Positions 24,856 to 32,542 of a DNA stretch of 64,000 nucleotides are shown here, piece after piece; the stretch's first letter is position 1, and each line of letters opens with the position of its first letter. The translations under genes were made by a program, and so were the position numbers. Where the stretch lies: the NCBI GenBank assembly GCA_030835135.1, contig JAUQWO010000075.1, positions 213,330 to 277,329 on the forward strand, written 5' to 3'. Source of the DNA: Bacteroidota bacterium (GTDB lineage Bacteria; Bacteroidota; Ignavibacteria; UBA10030; UBA6906). The notes beneath the pieces were generated by a model. That model made no database searches and was not told the DNA's origin. It saw nothing but the letters and a program-made list of their open reading frames with translations.

Positions 24856-25850
24856 GACTGCGATGCCGGTTTGTGATCGAGATATTTCTCTGCTGCGGCA
24901 AGGACCTTCGGCAGGAGTTCCTGAATACGGGCCCCGGTGACGCGGGCGCCGGATGCGTTCTTGTGGCCGTTGCCGCCGAATTCGCGCGCCAGGAGGTTCA
25001 CGGGGATGCTGCCATGAGAGCGGAAGCTCATTTTGGTCCCGTCAGGGACCTCCACGAACACGATGCCCACCTCCACACCGCGGATACTCATCGGATAGCT
25101 CGTGAAGTTGTCGGTGTCCTCTTCCGTGGTGCCTGTCTGCTCGAGCATGGCCCGGGTGATCGCGACGGAGGCGATGCGGTCGTTGCCGGTGAGCGTGAGG
25201 GAGGAAAGGGTTTCACCGAGAAGCCGGATGCGCCCCGTGGTCCAGCGGTTGTACACCTCGTTGTAGATCGCCACCGGGTCCGCGCCGGCTTCGAGCAGAT
25301 GCGCCACGATGCGATGGACCGCGGGATCGGTCCGTGGAAAGCGGAACGATCCGGTATCCGTCATGATCGCGCAATACAGCGCGCGCGCGCAACCCTCCGG
25401 CAGGTTCCGATCGTGTTCGCAGTCCAGCAGACGGTAGAGCAGTTCACCGGTCGATGTCGCGTCGGGATCGATGAAGTAGTGATTCGCGAACTGCCCGGGG
25501 TCCAGGTGGTGATCGATGCAGATCTTCAGGGCCGGGCTCCGGGTGAACGACCCCTGCATCTGCCGCGTCCGCTCGGGGTGGTTCGCGTCCACCAGAATGA
25601 TCACGTCGGCGGACGCGAGCATGGCATCATGCACCTGCGGATCGTACTTCCGCACGGTGGTGCCATCCGGATCGAGGAACCGATAGACGGCGGGCGTGTC
25701 GCTGCAGTTGATGATGGCAACTTCTTTGCCTCGTGCCGTGAGCCAGGAGGCAAGGGCGAGTTCGGACCCGAGCGCATCACCGTCGGGGTTGACGTGCGTG
25801 GTCAGGACGAACCTGTCGTACGCGAGCAAGAGCGGTATCAGGGGTTCCAT
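24852..25850 (-). CDS. nrnA: DHH-family phosphoesterase, NrnA type
   Basis: A 332-residue DHH/DHHA1 enzyme, likely degrading short RNA oligonucleotides and pAp. Visible are motif I NPDGDALGSE, VDANHPERT, the namesake DHH in IDHHLDPG, and the DHHA1 glycine-histidine motif FGGNGHKNASG at the end. The ATG at 25850 is fixed by context: an in-frame extension would run through the terminator at 25882-25908. There is no ribosome site, and a TATATT box ends seven bases before the ATG, so a leaderless mRNA is likely. It heads the operon that ends with ftsE. Confidence 0.88.
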   Translation of the reverse strand: MEPLIPLLLAYDRFVLTTHVNPDGDALGSELALASWLTARGKEVAIINCSDTPAVYRFLDPDGTTVRKYDPQVHDAMLASADVIILVDANHPERTRQMQGSFTRSPALKICIDHHLDPGQFANHYFIDPDATSTGELLYRLLDCEHDRNLPEGCARALYCAIMTDTGSFRFPRTDPAVHRIVAHLLEAGADPVAIYNEVYNRWTTGRIRLLGETLSSLTLTGNDRIASVAITRAMLEQTGTTEEDTDNFTSYPMSIRGVEVGIVFVEVPDGTKMSFRSHGSIPVNLLAREFGGNGHKNASGARVTGARIQELLPKVLAAAEKYLDHKPASQS

Positions 25851-25857
25851 CTGTGCC

Positions 25858-25886
25858 AATATAGGTATTTCGATAGAAACAGAAAA
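25858..25886 (-). promoter_or_regulatory. Candidate leaderless promoter of the nrnA operon
   Basis: Minus strand TTT (25884-25886), 20 bases, TATATT (25858-25863), seven bases, ATG. The weak -33 region overlaps the T-rich tail of the preceding terminator. Geometry is identical to the promoter before the DUF3109 gene. Confidence 0.45.
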
Positions 25887-25908
25887 GGGAGGCAGCGCCT
25901 CCCTTTTC
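25882..25908 (-). terminator. Rho-independent terminator of the prs-to-korB gene group
   Basis: A 12-base-pair perfect stem, GAAAAGGGAGGC pairing with GCCTCCCTTTTC around a 3-base loop, 22 bases after the korB stop, followed on the minus strand by TTTTCTGTTTC. It separates korB from nrnA. Confidence 0.85.
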
Positions 25909-25930
25909 CGGTGTGTGCGGACCGCTGCGG

Positions 25931-26953
25931 TCACTGAATGACCCAGGTCTCATCGCCCTCGAGCAGCTTCTGCAGGTCGCCCTCGCCGCGTTTGCTCCTG
26001 GCTTTGGCGATCTGCTGGACCATCATGCTCTCGTACGTCGGCCGTTCCAGAGCGGTGAACACGCCCATCGGGCGGGGGAGCTCCGGATCGTGGATCATGT
26101 TGGCCAGGATGAAGGCCAGGGTGCCGTCCTTCTCGTTGTGCACGAGGAGGTCGTTCACCGAGTACTTCCCGTCCGCGATCGAAACGACCTCGGGGGTGAA
26201 GCCGTTGAGGCGTACGCCCTTCTCCTTGTTCTTGCCGAAGACGAGCGGTTTGCCGTGCTCCAGATACACCACATGGTCATCGCGGCTTTCCTTCTCGGTG
26301 TAGAGGAAGAAGGCACCGTCGTTGAACACGCTGCAGTTCTGGTAGATCTCGATGAATGCCGAACCCTGGTGGTTCTCTGCCCGGCGGACCATTTCCTGCA
26401 GGTGCTTCGGATCGCGGTCCATGGTGCGGGCCACGAGCGTTGCACCGGCGCCAAGCGCGAGAGAGACCGGGATGAACGGGGGATCGATCACGCCCATCGG
26501 GGTCGATTTCGTCACCTGTCCCATTTGCGACGTCGGGGAGAACTGCCCCTTGGTCAGGCCGTAGATCTGGTTGTTGAACAGGAGGACCTTGATCCCCATG
26601 TTGCGGCGGAGCATGTGGATCATGTGGTTGCCGCCGATGCTCAGTCCATCACCGTCGCCCGTGGCCACCCACACATCCAGCTTCGGGTTCGCCAGCTTCA
26701 CACCCGAGGCGATGGCCGGAGCGCGGCCGTGGATGCCATGGAGTCCGTAGATGTCCATGTAATACGGGAAACGACTCGAGCACCCGATGCCGGAGATGGC
26801 AACGAAGTTCTCTTTGGGATGGTTGAATTCGGGGAACACGCGCTGCACCTGGGCGAGGATCGAATAGTCCCCGCAGCCCGGGCACCAGCGCACATCCTGG
26901 TCCGATTGGAAATCCTTGATCGTCATTTTTGCGGTCGCCGTCGTCTCAGCCAT
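25931..26953 (-). CDS. korB: 2-oxoacid:ferredoxin oxidoreductase, beta subunit
   Basis: The 340-residue thiamine-pyrophosphate subunit of a 2-oxoglutarate (or related 2-oxoacid) ferredoxin oxidoreductase. It carries the Fe-S cysteines in WCPGCGDY (C24, C27), GIGCSSR and YQNCSVF, and the TPP/Mg motif GDGDGLSIGGNH with NNQIYGLTKGQ. The KorB-type HGRAPAIASGVKLANP segment supports 2-oxoglutarate. The ATG at 26953 has a GGAGGG ribosome site and overlaps korA by eight bases. The enzyme would run an oxidative or reductive TCA step with ferredoxin. The direction cannot be told here. Confidence 0.92.
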   Translation of the reverse strand: MAETTATAKMTIKDFQSDQDVRWCPGCGDYSILAQVQRVFPEFNHPKENFVAISGIGCSSRFPYYMDIYGLHGIHGRAPAIASGVKLANPKLDVWVATGDGDGLSIGGNHMIHMLRRNMGIKVLLFNNQIYGLTKGQFSPTSQMGQVTKSTPMGVIDPPFIPVSLALGAGATLVARTMDRDPKHLQEMVRRAENHQGSAFIEIYQNCSVFNDGAFFLYTEKESRDDHVVYLEHGKPLVFGKNKEKGVRLNGFTPEVVSIADGKYSVNDLLVHNEKDGTLAFILANMIHDPELPRPMGVFTALERPTYESMMVQQIAKARSKRGEGDLQKLLEGDETWVIQ

Positions 26954-28793
26954 TGGTCTTCCCTCCGAGAATTCCTTCGATCTTGCTCTCGATCTCTTCC
27001 GCACGCAACGGCAGACCCTTGATCATGTTGAACCCGATGGCCGGGATGAGGTACTTCGCCCGGATCAGGGTGATCAGCTGGCCGTTGTTGATCTCAGGGA
27101 TGAGGACATGCGTGAAGCGTCCGAAGATCTCACCCAGGTTCTTCGGGAACGGATGAATGTAGCGCAGGTGGGCATGGGAGACCTTGAGGCCGTCGGCGCG
27201 TGCGGCATCCACAGCGCTCTTGATCGCGCCATAGGTGCTGCCCCAGCCGAGGACCAGCAGATCGCCCTGCGGCTCGCCTTCGATCTTCTGATCGGGGATA
27301 TCGTTCGCGATGCCGTCGATCTTCGCCGCACGCTTCTTGATCATCACATGGTGATTGTCGGGGTCGTAGGAGATGTTCCCGGTGATGTCCGCCTTCTCCA
27401 GACCGCCGATGCGGTGCTCGAGTCCGGGCGTGCCGGGGATCGCCCAGGGACGGGCGAGGGTCTTCGGGTCGCGGGCGTACGGCTGGAACGTCTTCGGGTC
27501 GCTCGCGAACGTGACCGGGATATCTTTCAGATCGCTGACCTTCGGGATGCGCCATGGTTCTGCGCCGTTACCGAGGTACCCGTCCGTAAGGGCGATGACC
27601 GGGGTCATGAACTTCACCGCGAGGCGGGCTGCTTCATACGCCACTTCGAAACAGTCCGCGGGCGTCGATGCCGAGATGACGCACATGGGCGCTTCACCGT
27701 TGCGCCCGACCACGGCCTGCAGCAGGTCCGCCTGTTCGGTCTTGGTCGGCAGGCCGGTGCTCGGGCCGCCGCGCTGGACGTTAATGATGACCAGCGGGAG
27801 TTCGAGGATCACCGCCAGGCCCATCGCTTCGGTCTTGAGCGCGAGGCCCGGACCGCTCGTGGTGGTTGCCGCGAGCGCGCCGGCATAGGATGCGCCGATG
27901 GCCGACGTGATGGCGGCGATCTCGTCCTCGGCCTGGAACGTCTTCACGCCGAACTCTTTGAACTTCGAGAGCTCGTGAAGGATGTCGCTGGCCGGGGTGA
28001 TGGGATAGCTGCCCAGGAAGAGTTCGAGGTTCGCCTTCTTCGCCGCGGCGATGAGGCCGAGTGCAGCGGCCACGTTCCCCATGATGTTCCGGTAGGTGCC
28101 GGGGGGGAGGTGGGCGGCCTTGACGTCGTAGCGGGTGGTGAAGACCTCGGTGGTATCGCCGTAGTTGTAACCGGCCTTGAGCACGCGGACGTTGGCTTCC
28201 GCGATCTCGGCGTCCTTCTTGCCGAATTTCTCCTGGATGAATTTCACCGAGCCATCGATGGGCCGGTTGTACATCCAGTACATCAGTCCGAGCGCGAAGA
28301 AGTTCTTGGTCTTGTCCACCATGCGTGTGGACAGGTTCATATCGGCCAGGGCCCCGGCGGTCATCTTGGTGATCGCGACGCGGTGGACGTTGAACCGTGC
28401 CAGCGAGCCGTCCTCGAGCGGATTCGTGCTGAGGTTGGCGAGCTTGAGGTTCTTGTCATTGAACGCATCCTCATTCACGATGATGGTACCGCCATCGCGG
28501 AGGATCTTCACATTGGTGACAAGGGCAGCGGGGTTCATGGCGACGAGGACGTCGCAGGTATCGCCCGGGGTGAGGATATCGGTGCTGCCGAACTTGATCT
28601 GGAACCCGCTGACACCGTATTTGGTGCCAGCAGGGGCCCGGATCTCAGCGGGGTAGTCGGGGAATGTGGCCAGGTCCGCACCAAGGGCGGCCACGGTGTT
28701 CGTGAACTGCGTTCCCGTCAGCTGCATGCCATCGCCGGAGTCCCCGGCGAAGCGAATCGTGACTTCTTCAAGGGTCTTGAGCTGTTTGGCCAT
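26946..28793 (-). CDS. korA: 2-oxoacid:ferredoxin oxidoreductase, fused gamma-alpha subunit
   Basis: A 615-residue subunit with an N-terminal gamma domain (about residues 8-190, GDSGDGMQLTG) joined to the alpha (pyrimidine-binding) domain (about 215 on, GSYPITPASDILHEL, FQAEDEIAAI, TSGPGLALKTEAMG, NVQRGGPSTGLPTKTEQ). Fused KorA proteins of this length are common in Bacteroidota/Chlorobiota. With korB it makes acyl-CoA and reduced ferredoxin from a 2-oxoacid and CoA. The ATG at 28793 has a GGGAGATG ribosome site. rplI ends 51 bases upstream on the same strand, with no terminator in between. Confidence 0.92.
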   Translation of the reverse strand: MAKQLKTLEEVTIRFAGDSGDGMQLTGTQFTNTVAALGADLATFPDYPAEIRAPAGTKYGVSGFQIKFGSTDILTPGDTCDVLVAMNPAALVTNVKILRDGGTIIVNEDAFNDKNLKLANLSTNPLEDGSLARFNVHRVAITKMTAGALADMNLSTRMVDKTKNFFALGLMYWMYNRPIDGSVKFIQEKFGKKDAEIAEANVRVLKAGYNYGDTTEVFTTRYDVKAAHLPPGTYRNIMGNVAAALGLIAAAKKANLELFLGSYPITPASDILHELSKFKEFGVKTFQAEDEIAAITSAIGASYAGALAATTTSGPGLALKTEAMGLAVILELPLVIINVQRGGPSTGLPTKTEQADLLQAVVGRNGEAPMCVISASTPADCFEVAYEAARLAVKFMTPVIALTDGYLGNGAEPWRIPKVSDLKDIPVTFASDPKTFQPYARDPKTLARPWAIPGTPGLEHRIGGLEKADITGNISYDPDNHHVMIKKRAAKIDGIANDIPDQKIEGEPQGDLLVLGWGSTYGAIKSAVDAARADGLKVSHAHLRYIHPFPKNLGEIFGRFTHVLIPEINNGQLITLIRAKYLIPAIGFNMIKGLPLRAEEIESKIEGILGGKTNG

Positions 28794-28844
28794 ACATCTC
28801 CCGGCAGAAAAGAACTGTGAATAGTGAGAACGAAGGGTGGTGCC

Positions 28845-29288
28845 TTACTCGGCCACCACCCACACCTTCACCTTCCCTATAACATTTGCGTGCAGCTTTA
28901 CGTTCACCGTGTAAATGCCGAGCGCTTTGATGGGCTCTTCCAGATCGATGATGCGTTTGTCGATCGTGAGGCCCTGCTCCTTCAGTGCATCCGCCAGCAT
29001 CTGAGAGGTGACGGAGCCGAAGAGCTTCTCGTCTTCGCCGACCTTCATCTTGATGGTGAGGGACACCTTTTCGAGGGTGGCGGCGAGCTTCTCGCTCTCC
29101 TTCATCTCTTTGGTGGAGCGGCGCTCTGCCTGCTTCTTTTCCTCTTCCAGGGCGTGCATGCTGCCCGGTGTTGCCGGGTAGGCGATGCCGCGGGGGATGA
29201 GGTAATTCCGGGCGTAACCGTCCTTCACTTCCGTGAGGGTGCCGATCGACCCGAGTTTCTCGTGTTCCTTGCGCAGAATGACTTTCAT
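28845..29288 (-). CDS. rplI: 50S ribosomal protein L9
   Basis: A 147-residue protein beginning MKVILRKEHEKLGSIG with GYARNYLIPRGIAYPAT, the L9 signature, then the long connecting helix (charged residues about 45-80) and the C-terminal domain ending KVWVVAE. The ATG at 29288 is set by homology to the family start. It is the third of the rpsF-rpsR-rplI cluster. Confidence 0.97.
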   Translation of the reverse strand: MKVILRKEHEKLGSIGTLTEVKDGYARNYLIPRGIAYPATPGSMHALEEEKKQAERRSTKEMKESEKLAATLEKVSLTIKMKVGEDEKLFGSVTSQMLADALKEQGLTIDKRIIDLEEPIKALGIYTVNVKLHANVIGKVKVWVVAE

Positions 29289-29313
29289 GGTCGTGCCTTT
29301 GTCGAGTACGGGA

Positions 29314-29577
29314 TCAGCGGATTGCGTCAGAGACGAACGGGAGCAGGGCAAGATGCCGTGCCCGCTTGATGGCGCTCACGAGCTGGCGCTGGTGCTTGGC
29401 GCAGGTGCCGGTGATGCGTTTGGGGATGATCTTCCCCTGTTCGGTGACGAAACGCTGGAGCCGCTTCTCGTCCTTGTAGTCGATATAGATGTCTTTCGCG
29501 TCGCAGAAACGGCATGTGCGCTTTTTGCGCGGCGTCTGATTGTCCCGGTCGCGCCGGGGACGGCGGGGTGTAAACAC
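29314..29577 (-). CDS. rpsR: 30S ribosomal protein S18
   Basis: An 87-residue protein with the S18 core [21 protein letters not shown] and the [14 protein letters not shown]-type end. It has a CRFC pair (C22, C25) and a CAKH pair that could bind zinc, a feature of some S18 proteins. The N-terminus is arginine-rich. Translation begins at a GTG preceded by AGGAGAAC. The usual ssb gene between rpsF and rpsR is missing here. Confidence 0.97.
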   Translation of the reverse strand: MFTPRRPRRDRDNQTPRKKRTCRFCDAKDIYIDYKDEKRLQRFVTEQGKIIPKRITGTCAKHQRQLVSAIKRARHLALLPFVSDAIR

Positions 29578-29607
29578 TGGATGTTCTCCTTTGTCAGTTC
29601 GTCAGGG

Positions 29608-30042
29608 TCAGGCGTTCTTGGGCTCTTCGGTGAAGAGCGGTTCGCGTCCGCTCGCCGGTGCAGGTGCAGGTGTTGTGACCGGTGCGGCTGCGGGCTCCAC
29701 GACCGGTGCTGCGGCGAGGGCGGCCGCGCGGGCGGCAAGGGCCTTCTTCTCGAGCACGAGCGTGAGGTTCCTCAGGATCATCTCGTCGAGCGTATACGCG
29801 CGCTCGAGATGGGCGAGGACCGTGCCGGGCGCATCGAACTCCAGGTTCACGTAGAACCCGTTCGTGCGCTTGTTGATGGGATACGCCAGACGCTTGCGGC
29901 CCCACTTGTTGACCGCCTTGATCGTTCCGCCGTTCTTGGTGATCGTCTCCTGCACGCGTGCAACGACGGCTTCAACCTGCGCGTCGTCGAGCGAGGCATT
30001 GACGATGAACGTCGTCTCGTACGTACGATGGATGCTGCTCAT
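29608..30042 (-). CDS. rpsF: 30S ribosomal protein S6
   Basis: A 144-residue S6: RTYETTFIVNASLDD, VNKWGRKRLAYPINKRTNGFY and the LRNLTLVLEKK segment. After about residue 100 it has an Ala/Pro/Val-rich extension of about 40 residues ending in acidic PLFTEEPKNA, longer than the standard protein. A GGGAGGT ribosome site lies in a leader that can form a two-stem hairpin (30081-30109). S6 forms a dimer with S18, encoded next. Confidence 0.97.
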   Translation of the reverse strand: MSSIHRTYETTFIVNASLDDAQVEAVVARVQETITKNGGTIKAVNKWGRKRLAYPINKRTNGFYVNLEFDAPGTVLAHLERAYTLDEMILRNLTLVLEKKALAARAAALAAAPVVEPAAAPVTTPAPAPASGREPLFTEEPKNA

Positions 30043-30080
30043 GAATGTACCTCCCTGTGGACGGATACCGAAACCCGACC

Positions 30081-30109
30081 CTCCGCATCATGCCGTGCGG
30101 CAGGCGGAG
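30081..30109 (-). promoter_or_regulatory. Candidate S6:S18 autoregulatory leader hairpin
   Basis: In the mRNA an outer stem CTCCGC/GCGGAG encloses an inner stem TGCC-GCAC-GGCA, with an asymmetric internal loop (C on one side, TGAT on the other) and a CCG next to the loop. It lies about 40 bases before the rpsF ATG. A conserved S6:S18-binding RNA motif occupies this place in many bacteria. The match in detail is not verified. Confidence 0.4.
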
Positions 30110-30131
30110 AGTAGAGGGGTTCTGAAGTGAG

Positions 30132-30710
30132 TTATGTGGTTCTGTTGTACTGTGTCATCGTGCGGTCTATCCCGCTGTGGATCAAAGTCTCGATTGCATC
30201 CGCGGCGCGGCCGATCATCGCCGCCACCGCCTTCTCCTCATCCGGAGCGAACGGAGAGAGGACGAATGTTGCCGGGTCCTCGCCCGCGAACTGCTCCATG
30301 ATCCCGATCCCGCACCGCAGGCGGGGAAACCCGTTGTCGCCCAGGTGATAGATGATCGACGCGAGGCCGTTGTGTCCGCCATCGCTGCCGCTCTTGCGCA
30401 GCCGGAGCGTCCCGAGCGGCAGCGCAAAATCATCCGCGACCACCAGGATCTGTTCCGGACCGAGCACCAGCTCCTCCGCCACCTCGCGCACCGCGACGCC
30501 GCTGTTGTTCATGAACGTCGTCGGCGCGATCAGCGTCACCTCTGTTGTGCCGCGCACGCGCATCGCGCGCGCATACTCACCACGCCCTTCGCGCAGGGGA
30601 CACGACCAGCGCCTGCAGAGTTCGTCCAGCACCATGAACCCCACGTTGTGCCTGGTGTTCCGGTAGGCCCAGCCATGATTGCCGAGCCCGACGACGAGCA
30701 GTTGCTCCAC
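30132..30710 (-). CDS. pth: Peptidyl-tRNA hydrolase
   Basis: Releases tRNA from stalled peptidyl-tRNA. The 192-residue protein shows GLGNHGWAYRNTRHNVGF with the catalytic N11 and H21, then MNNSGVAV, VVADDFALPLG and SDGGHNGLASI. The family's common GLGNPG is GLGNHG here, an uncommon proline-to-histidine change beside the catalytic asparagine. The start is a GTG at 30710 with GGGGAG just upstream. Its neighbour rplY is the usual partner of pth in bacteria. Confidence 0.95.
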   Translation of the reverse strand: MEQLLVVGLGNHGWAYRNTRHNVGFMVLDELCRRWSCPLREGRGEYARAMRVRGTTEVTLIAPTTFMNNSGVAVREVAEELVLGPEQILVVADDFALPLGTLRLRKSGSDGGHNGLASIIYHLGDNGFPRLRCGIGIMEQFAGEDPATFVLSPFAPDEEKAVAAMIGRAADAIETLIHSGIDRTMTQYNRTT

Positions 30711-30734
30711 GTGCTCCCCGCGCAGGGGCTACGA

Positions 30735-31418
30735 TCAGGACTTCTTCTTCTCGTCCGCGGCGCCCTCGCCATCCTCGGGCTTCTTCCCCTTGGCGACCAC
30801 TTCGGGCTCGGCTGCCGTTGTTGCTGCTGCCGCCGCCGCTTCTTCGGTCGTGGGTTCCGCTTCCTTCGTCACGTTCGGCGGCATACAGCCGACGATCGCG
30901 GTTTCGAGCGCTTCCACGATCGTGACGTTCGGCAGGTTCAGATCGCGCACGTGCACGAAGTCGTTGATGTCCATCGCGCCCACGTTGATCTCGACCTTCG
31001 ACGGAATATCCTTCGGGAGGCAGGAGATCTTCAGCTTGTGGATGAAGTGCTGCAGCATGCCGCCGTCGCGCACGCCCTTCGGGATGCCGCCGGTAAGGAC
31101 GATCGGGACCTCGATGGACAGCTTCTCGTTCTCCTTCAGCCCCTGCAGGTCGAAATGGACCGGCTTGTCGCTGATCGGATCGAACTGCACGTCCTTCAGG
31201 ATCGCCTTGCGGGTGGCGCCATCCGGGAACCGGAGGTCGAGGACGTGGGTCTCGGACGTGAAGACCAGCTTGTCGAGCGTCTTCGACGGCATCTGGAGAA
31301 CGATATTCTCCTCGCCGCGTGCATAGTACACGCCGGGGATCTTCCCCTCTTTCATCGCGTACTTCGCATGGCTCTTGGTGTTGGTCCGGATTTCCGCGTT
31401 GACAACGATCTCTGACAT
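30735..31418 (-). CDS. rplY: 50S ribosomal protein L25/general stress protein Ctc
   Basis: A 227-residue long-form (CTC/TL5) L25 with the 5S rRNA-binding N-terminal domain (KIPGVYYARGEEN, HFDLQGLKENEKL) and the C-terminal beta domain (PKDIPSKVEINVGAMDIND). The end is an Ala/Glu/Lys-rich tail of about 45 residues, with a KKKS terminus. The ATG has a GAGGAGA ribosome site. It lies between prs and pth, a widely kept order. Confidence 0.95.
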   Translation of the reverse strand: MSEIVVNAEIRTNTKSHAKYAMKEGKIPGVYYARGEENIVLQMPSKTLDKLVFTSETHVLDLRFPDGATRKAILKDVQFDPISDKPVHFDLQGLKENEKLSIEVPIVLTGGIPKGVRDGGMLQHFIHKLKISCLPKDIPSKVEINVGAMDINDFVHVRDLNLPNVTIVEALETAIVGCMPPNVTKEAEPTTEEAAAAAATTAAEPEVVAKGKKPEDGEGAADEKKKS

Positions 31419-31452
31419 TGTGTGATTCTCCTCGTTACATCACTGCGCTGAA

Positions 31453-32391
31453 TTAACTTTTGTCGACATCAAACAGGGAACTGATGGATTCGTGGTTGAA
31501 CGACCGGCGGACAGCTTCGCCGAATATCGTCGACACCGTTTCCGTGGCGATCTTGGGCGACTCGACCTTCAAGGGCAAGGTATCGGTGACGAGCAGCATC
31601 TCCAGGCGCGACGAGTTGATCCGTTCGATGGCCTCGCCGGAAAGCACGGCATGCGTGCAGGCCGCGTAGACCGATGCCGCACCGGCATTCCGCAGGGCCT
31701 CCACCGCATTGACCAGGGTGCCCGCCGTGTCGACCAGGTCGTCCACGATCAGGATGTTCTTCCCCTGGACTTCGCCGATGATGTTCATCACTTCGGCAAC
31801 ATTCTGACGCGGACGCCGTTTGTCGATCACCACCAGATCCGCTTCGAGGCGCTTCGCATACGCGCGCGCCATCTTCATCCCGCCGACATCCGGTGACGCG
31901 ATGGCGAGGTTCGGGATGTTCTTGTTCTTGAAGAACTTCACCAGCAACGCCGAACTGTACAGGTGGTCCACCGGGATATCGAAGAAGCCCTGCAACTGCG
32001 GCGCGTGGAGATCCATCGTGATGACCCTGTCCGCGCCCGCTCCGGTCAGGAGGTTCGCGATCAGCTTCGCCGTGATGGAGACCCGCGGCTGGTCCTTACG
32101 GTCCTGCCGTGCATACCCGAAATAGGGGATGACGACAGTGACCTTCCGTGCCGATGCCCGCTTGGCCGCATCGGTCATGATCAACAGCTCCATCAGGTTC
32201 TCGGCCGGCGGATTGGTGGACTGCACGATATAGACATCGCAACCGCGGATGTTCTCACCGTACTTCACCCACAACTCACCGTCACTGAACGACCTGATCT
32301 CGCAGTCGCCCAGAGGCACGCCGATGGAATCGGCGATCTTCTGGGCGAGCGGGCGGTTGGAACGCCCCCCGAATACCTTCAAGATGGACAT
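31453..32391 (-). CDS. prs: Ribose-phosphate pyrophosphokinase
   Basis: Makes PRPP from ribose-5-phosphate and ATP for nucleotide, histidine and NAD synthesis. The 312-residue protein has the flexible-loop region IPYFGYARQDRKDQPR, the TMDLHAPQLQGFF segment, and the PRPP-binding motif ILIVDDLVDTAGT. The ATG at 32391 starts MSILKVFGGRSN; the frame is open further upstream but that stretch contains the promoter. It is the first gene of a group running to korB. Confidence 0.96.
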   Translation of the reverse strand: MSILKVFGGRSNRPLAQKIADSIGVPLGDCEIRSFSDGELWVKYGENIRGCDVYIVQSTNPPAENLMELLIMTDAAKRASARKVTVVIPYFGYARQDRKDQPRVSITAKLIANLLTGAGADRVITMDLHAPQLQGFFDIPVDHLYSSALLVKFFKNKNIPNLAIASPDVGGMKMARAYAKRLEADLVVIDKRRPRQNVAEVMNIIGEVQGKNILIVDDLVDTAGTLVNAVEALRNAGAASVYAACTHAVLSGEAIERINSSRLEMLLVTDTLPLKVESPKIATETVSTIFGEAVRRSFNHESISSLFDVDKS

Positions 32392-32420
32392 GCGGTCTGG
32401 CACGTGATTGTGTAAGCTTA

Positions 32421-32451
32421 CAAAGATAAAGAAAAGACAAATCTTATGCAA
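32421..32451 (-). promoter_or_regulatory. Promoter of the prs-rplY-pth-rpsF group
   Basis: Minus strand TTG (32449-32451), 20 bases, TATCTTTG (32421-32428), a complete match to the Bacteroidota TTG-N20-TAnnTTTG pattern, 30 bases upstream of the prs ATG. Confidence 0.65.
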
Positions 32452-32478
32452 GGCGAATATCCCCCAAAACGATGGGAA

Positions 32479-32509
32479 TTGACTTTGGAGGGGATTCTGG
32501 CTATCTTGG
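32479..32509 (+). promoter_or_regulatory. Promoter of bioY
   Basis: Plus strand TTG (32479-32481), 20 bases, TATCTTGG (32502-32509), 7 of 8 to the consensus, about 34 bases before the bioY ATG. Confidence 0.55.
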
Positions 32510-32542
32510 AGAGATTCCTTTCCCAACTTCGTGGAGATGCCC

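Noticed and set aside
26916-28820. A plus-strand open frame of 634 codons opposite korA
   Set aside because: Antisense to a clear oxidoreductase gene; composition is typical of shadow frames (His/Arg/Asp-rich), without motifs.
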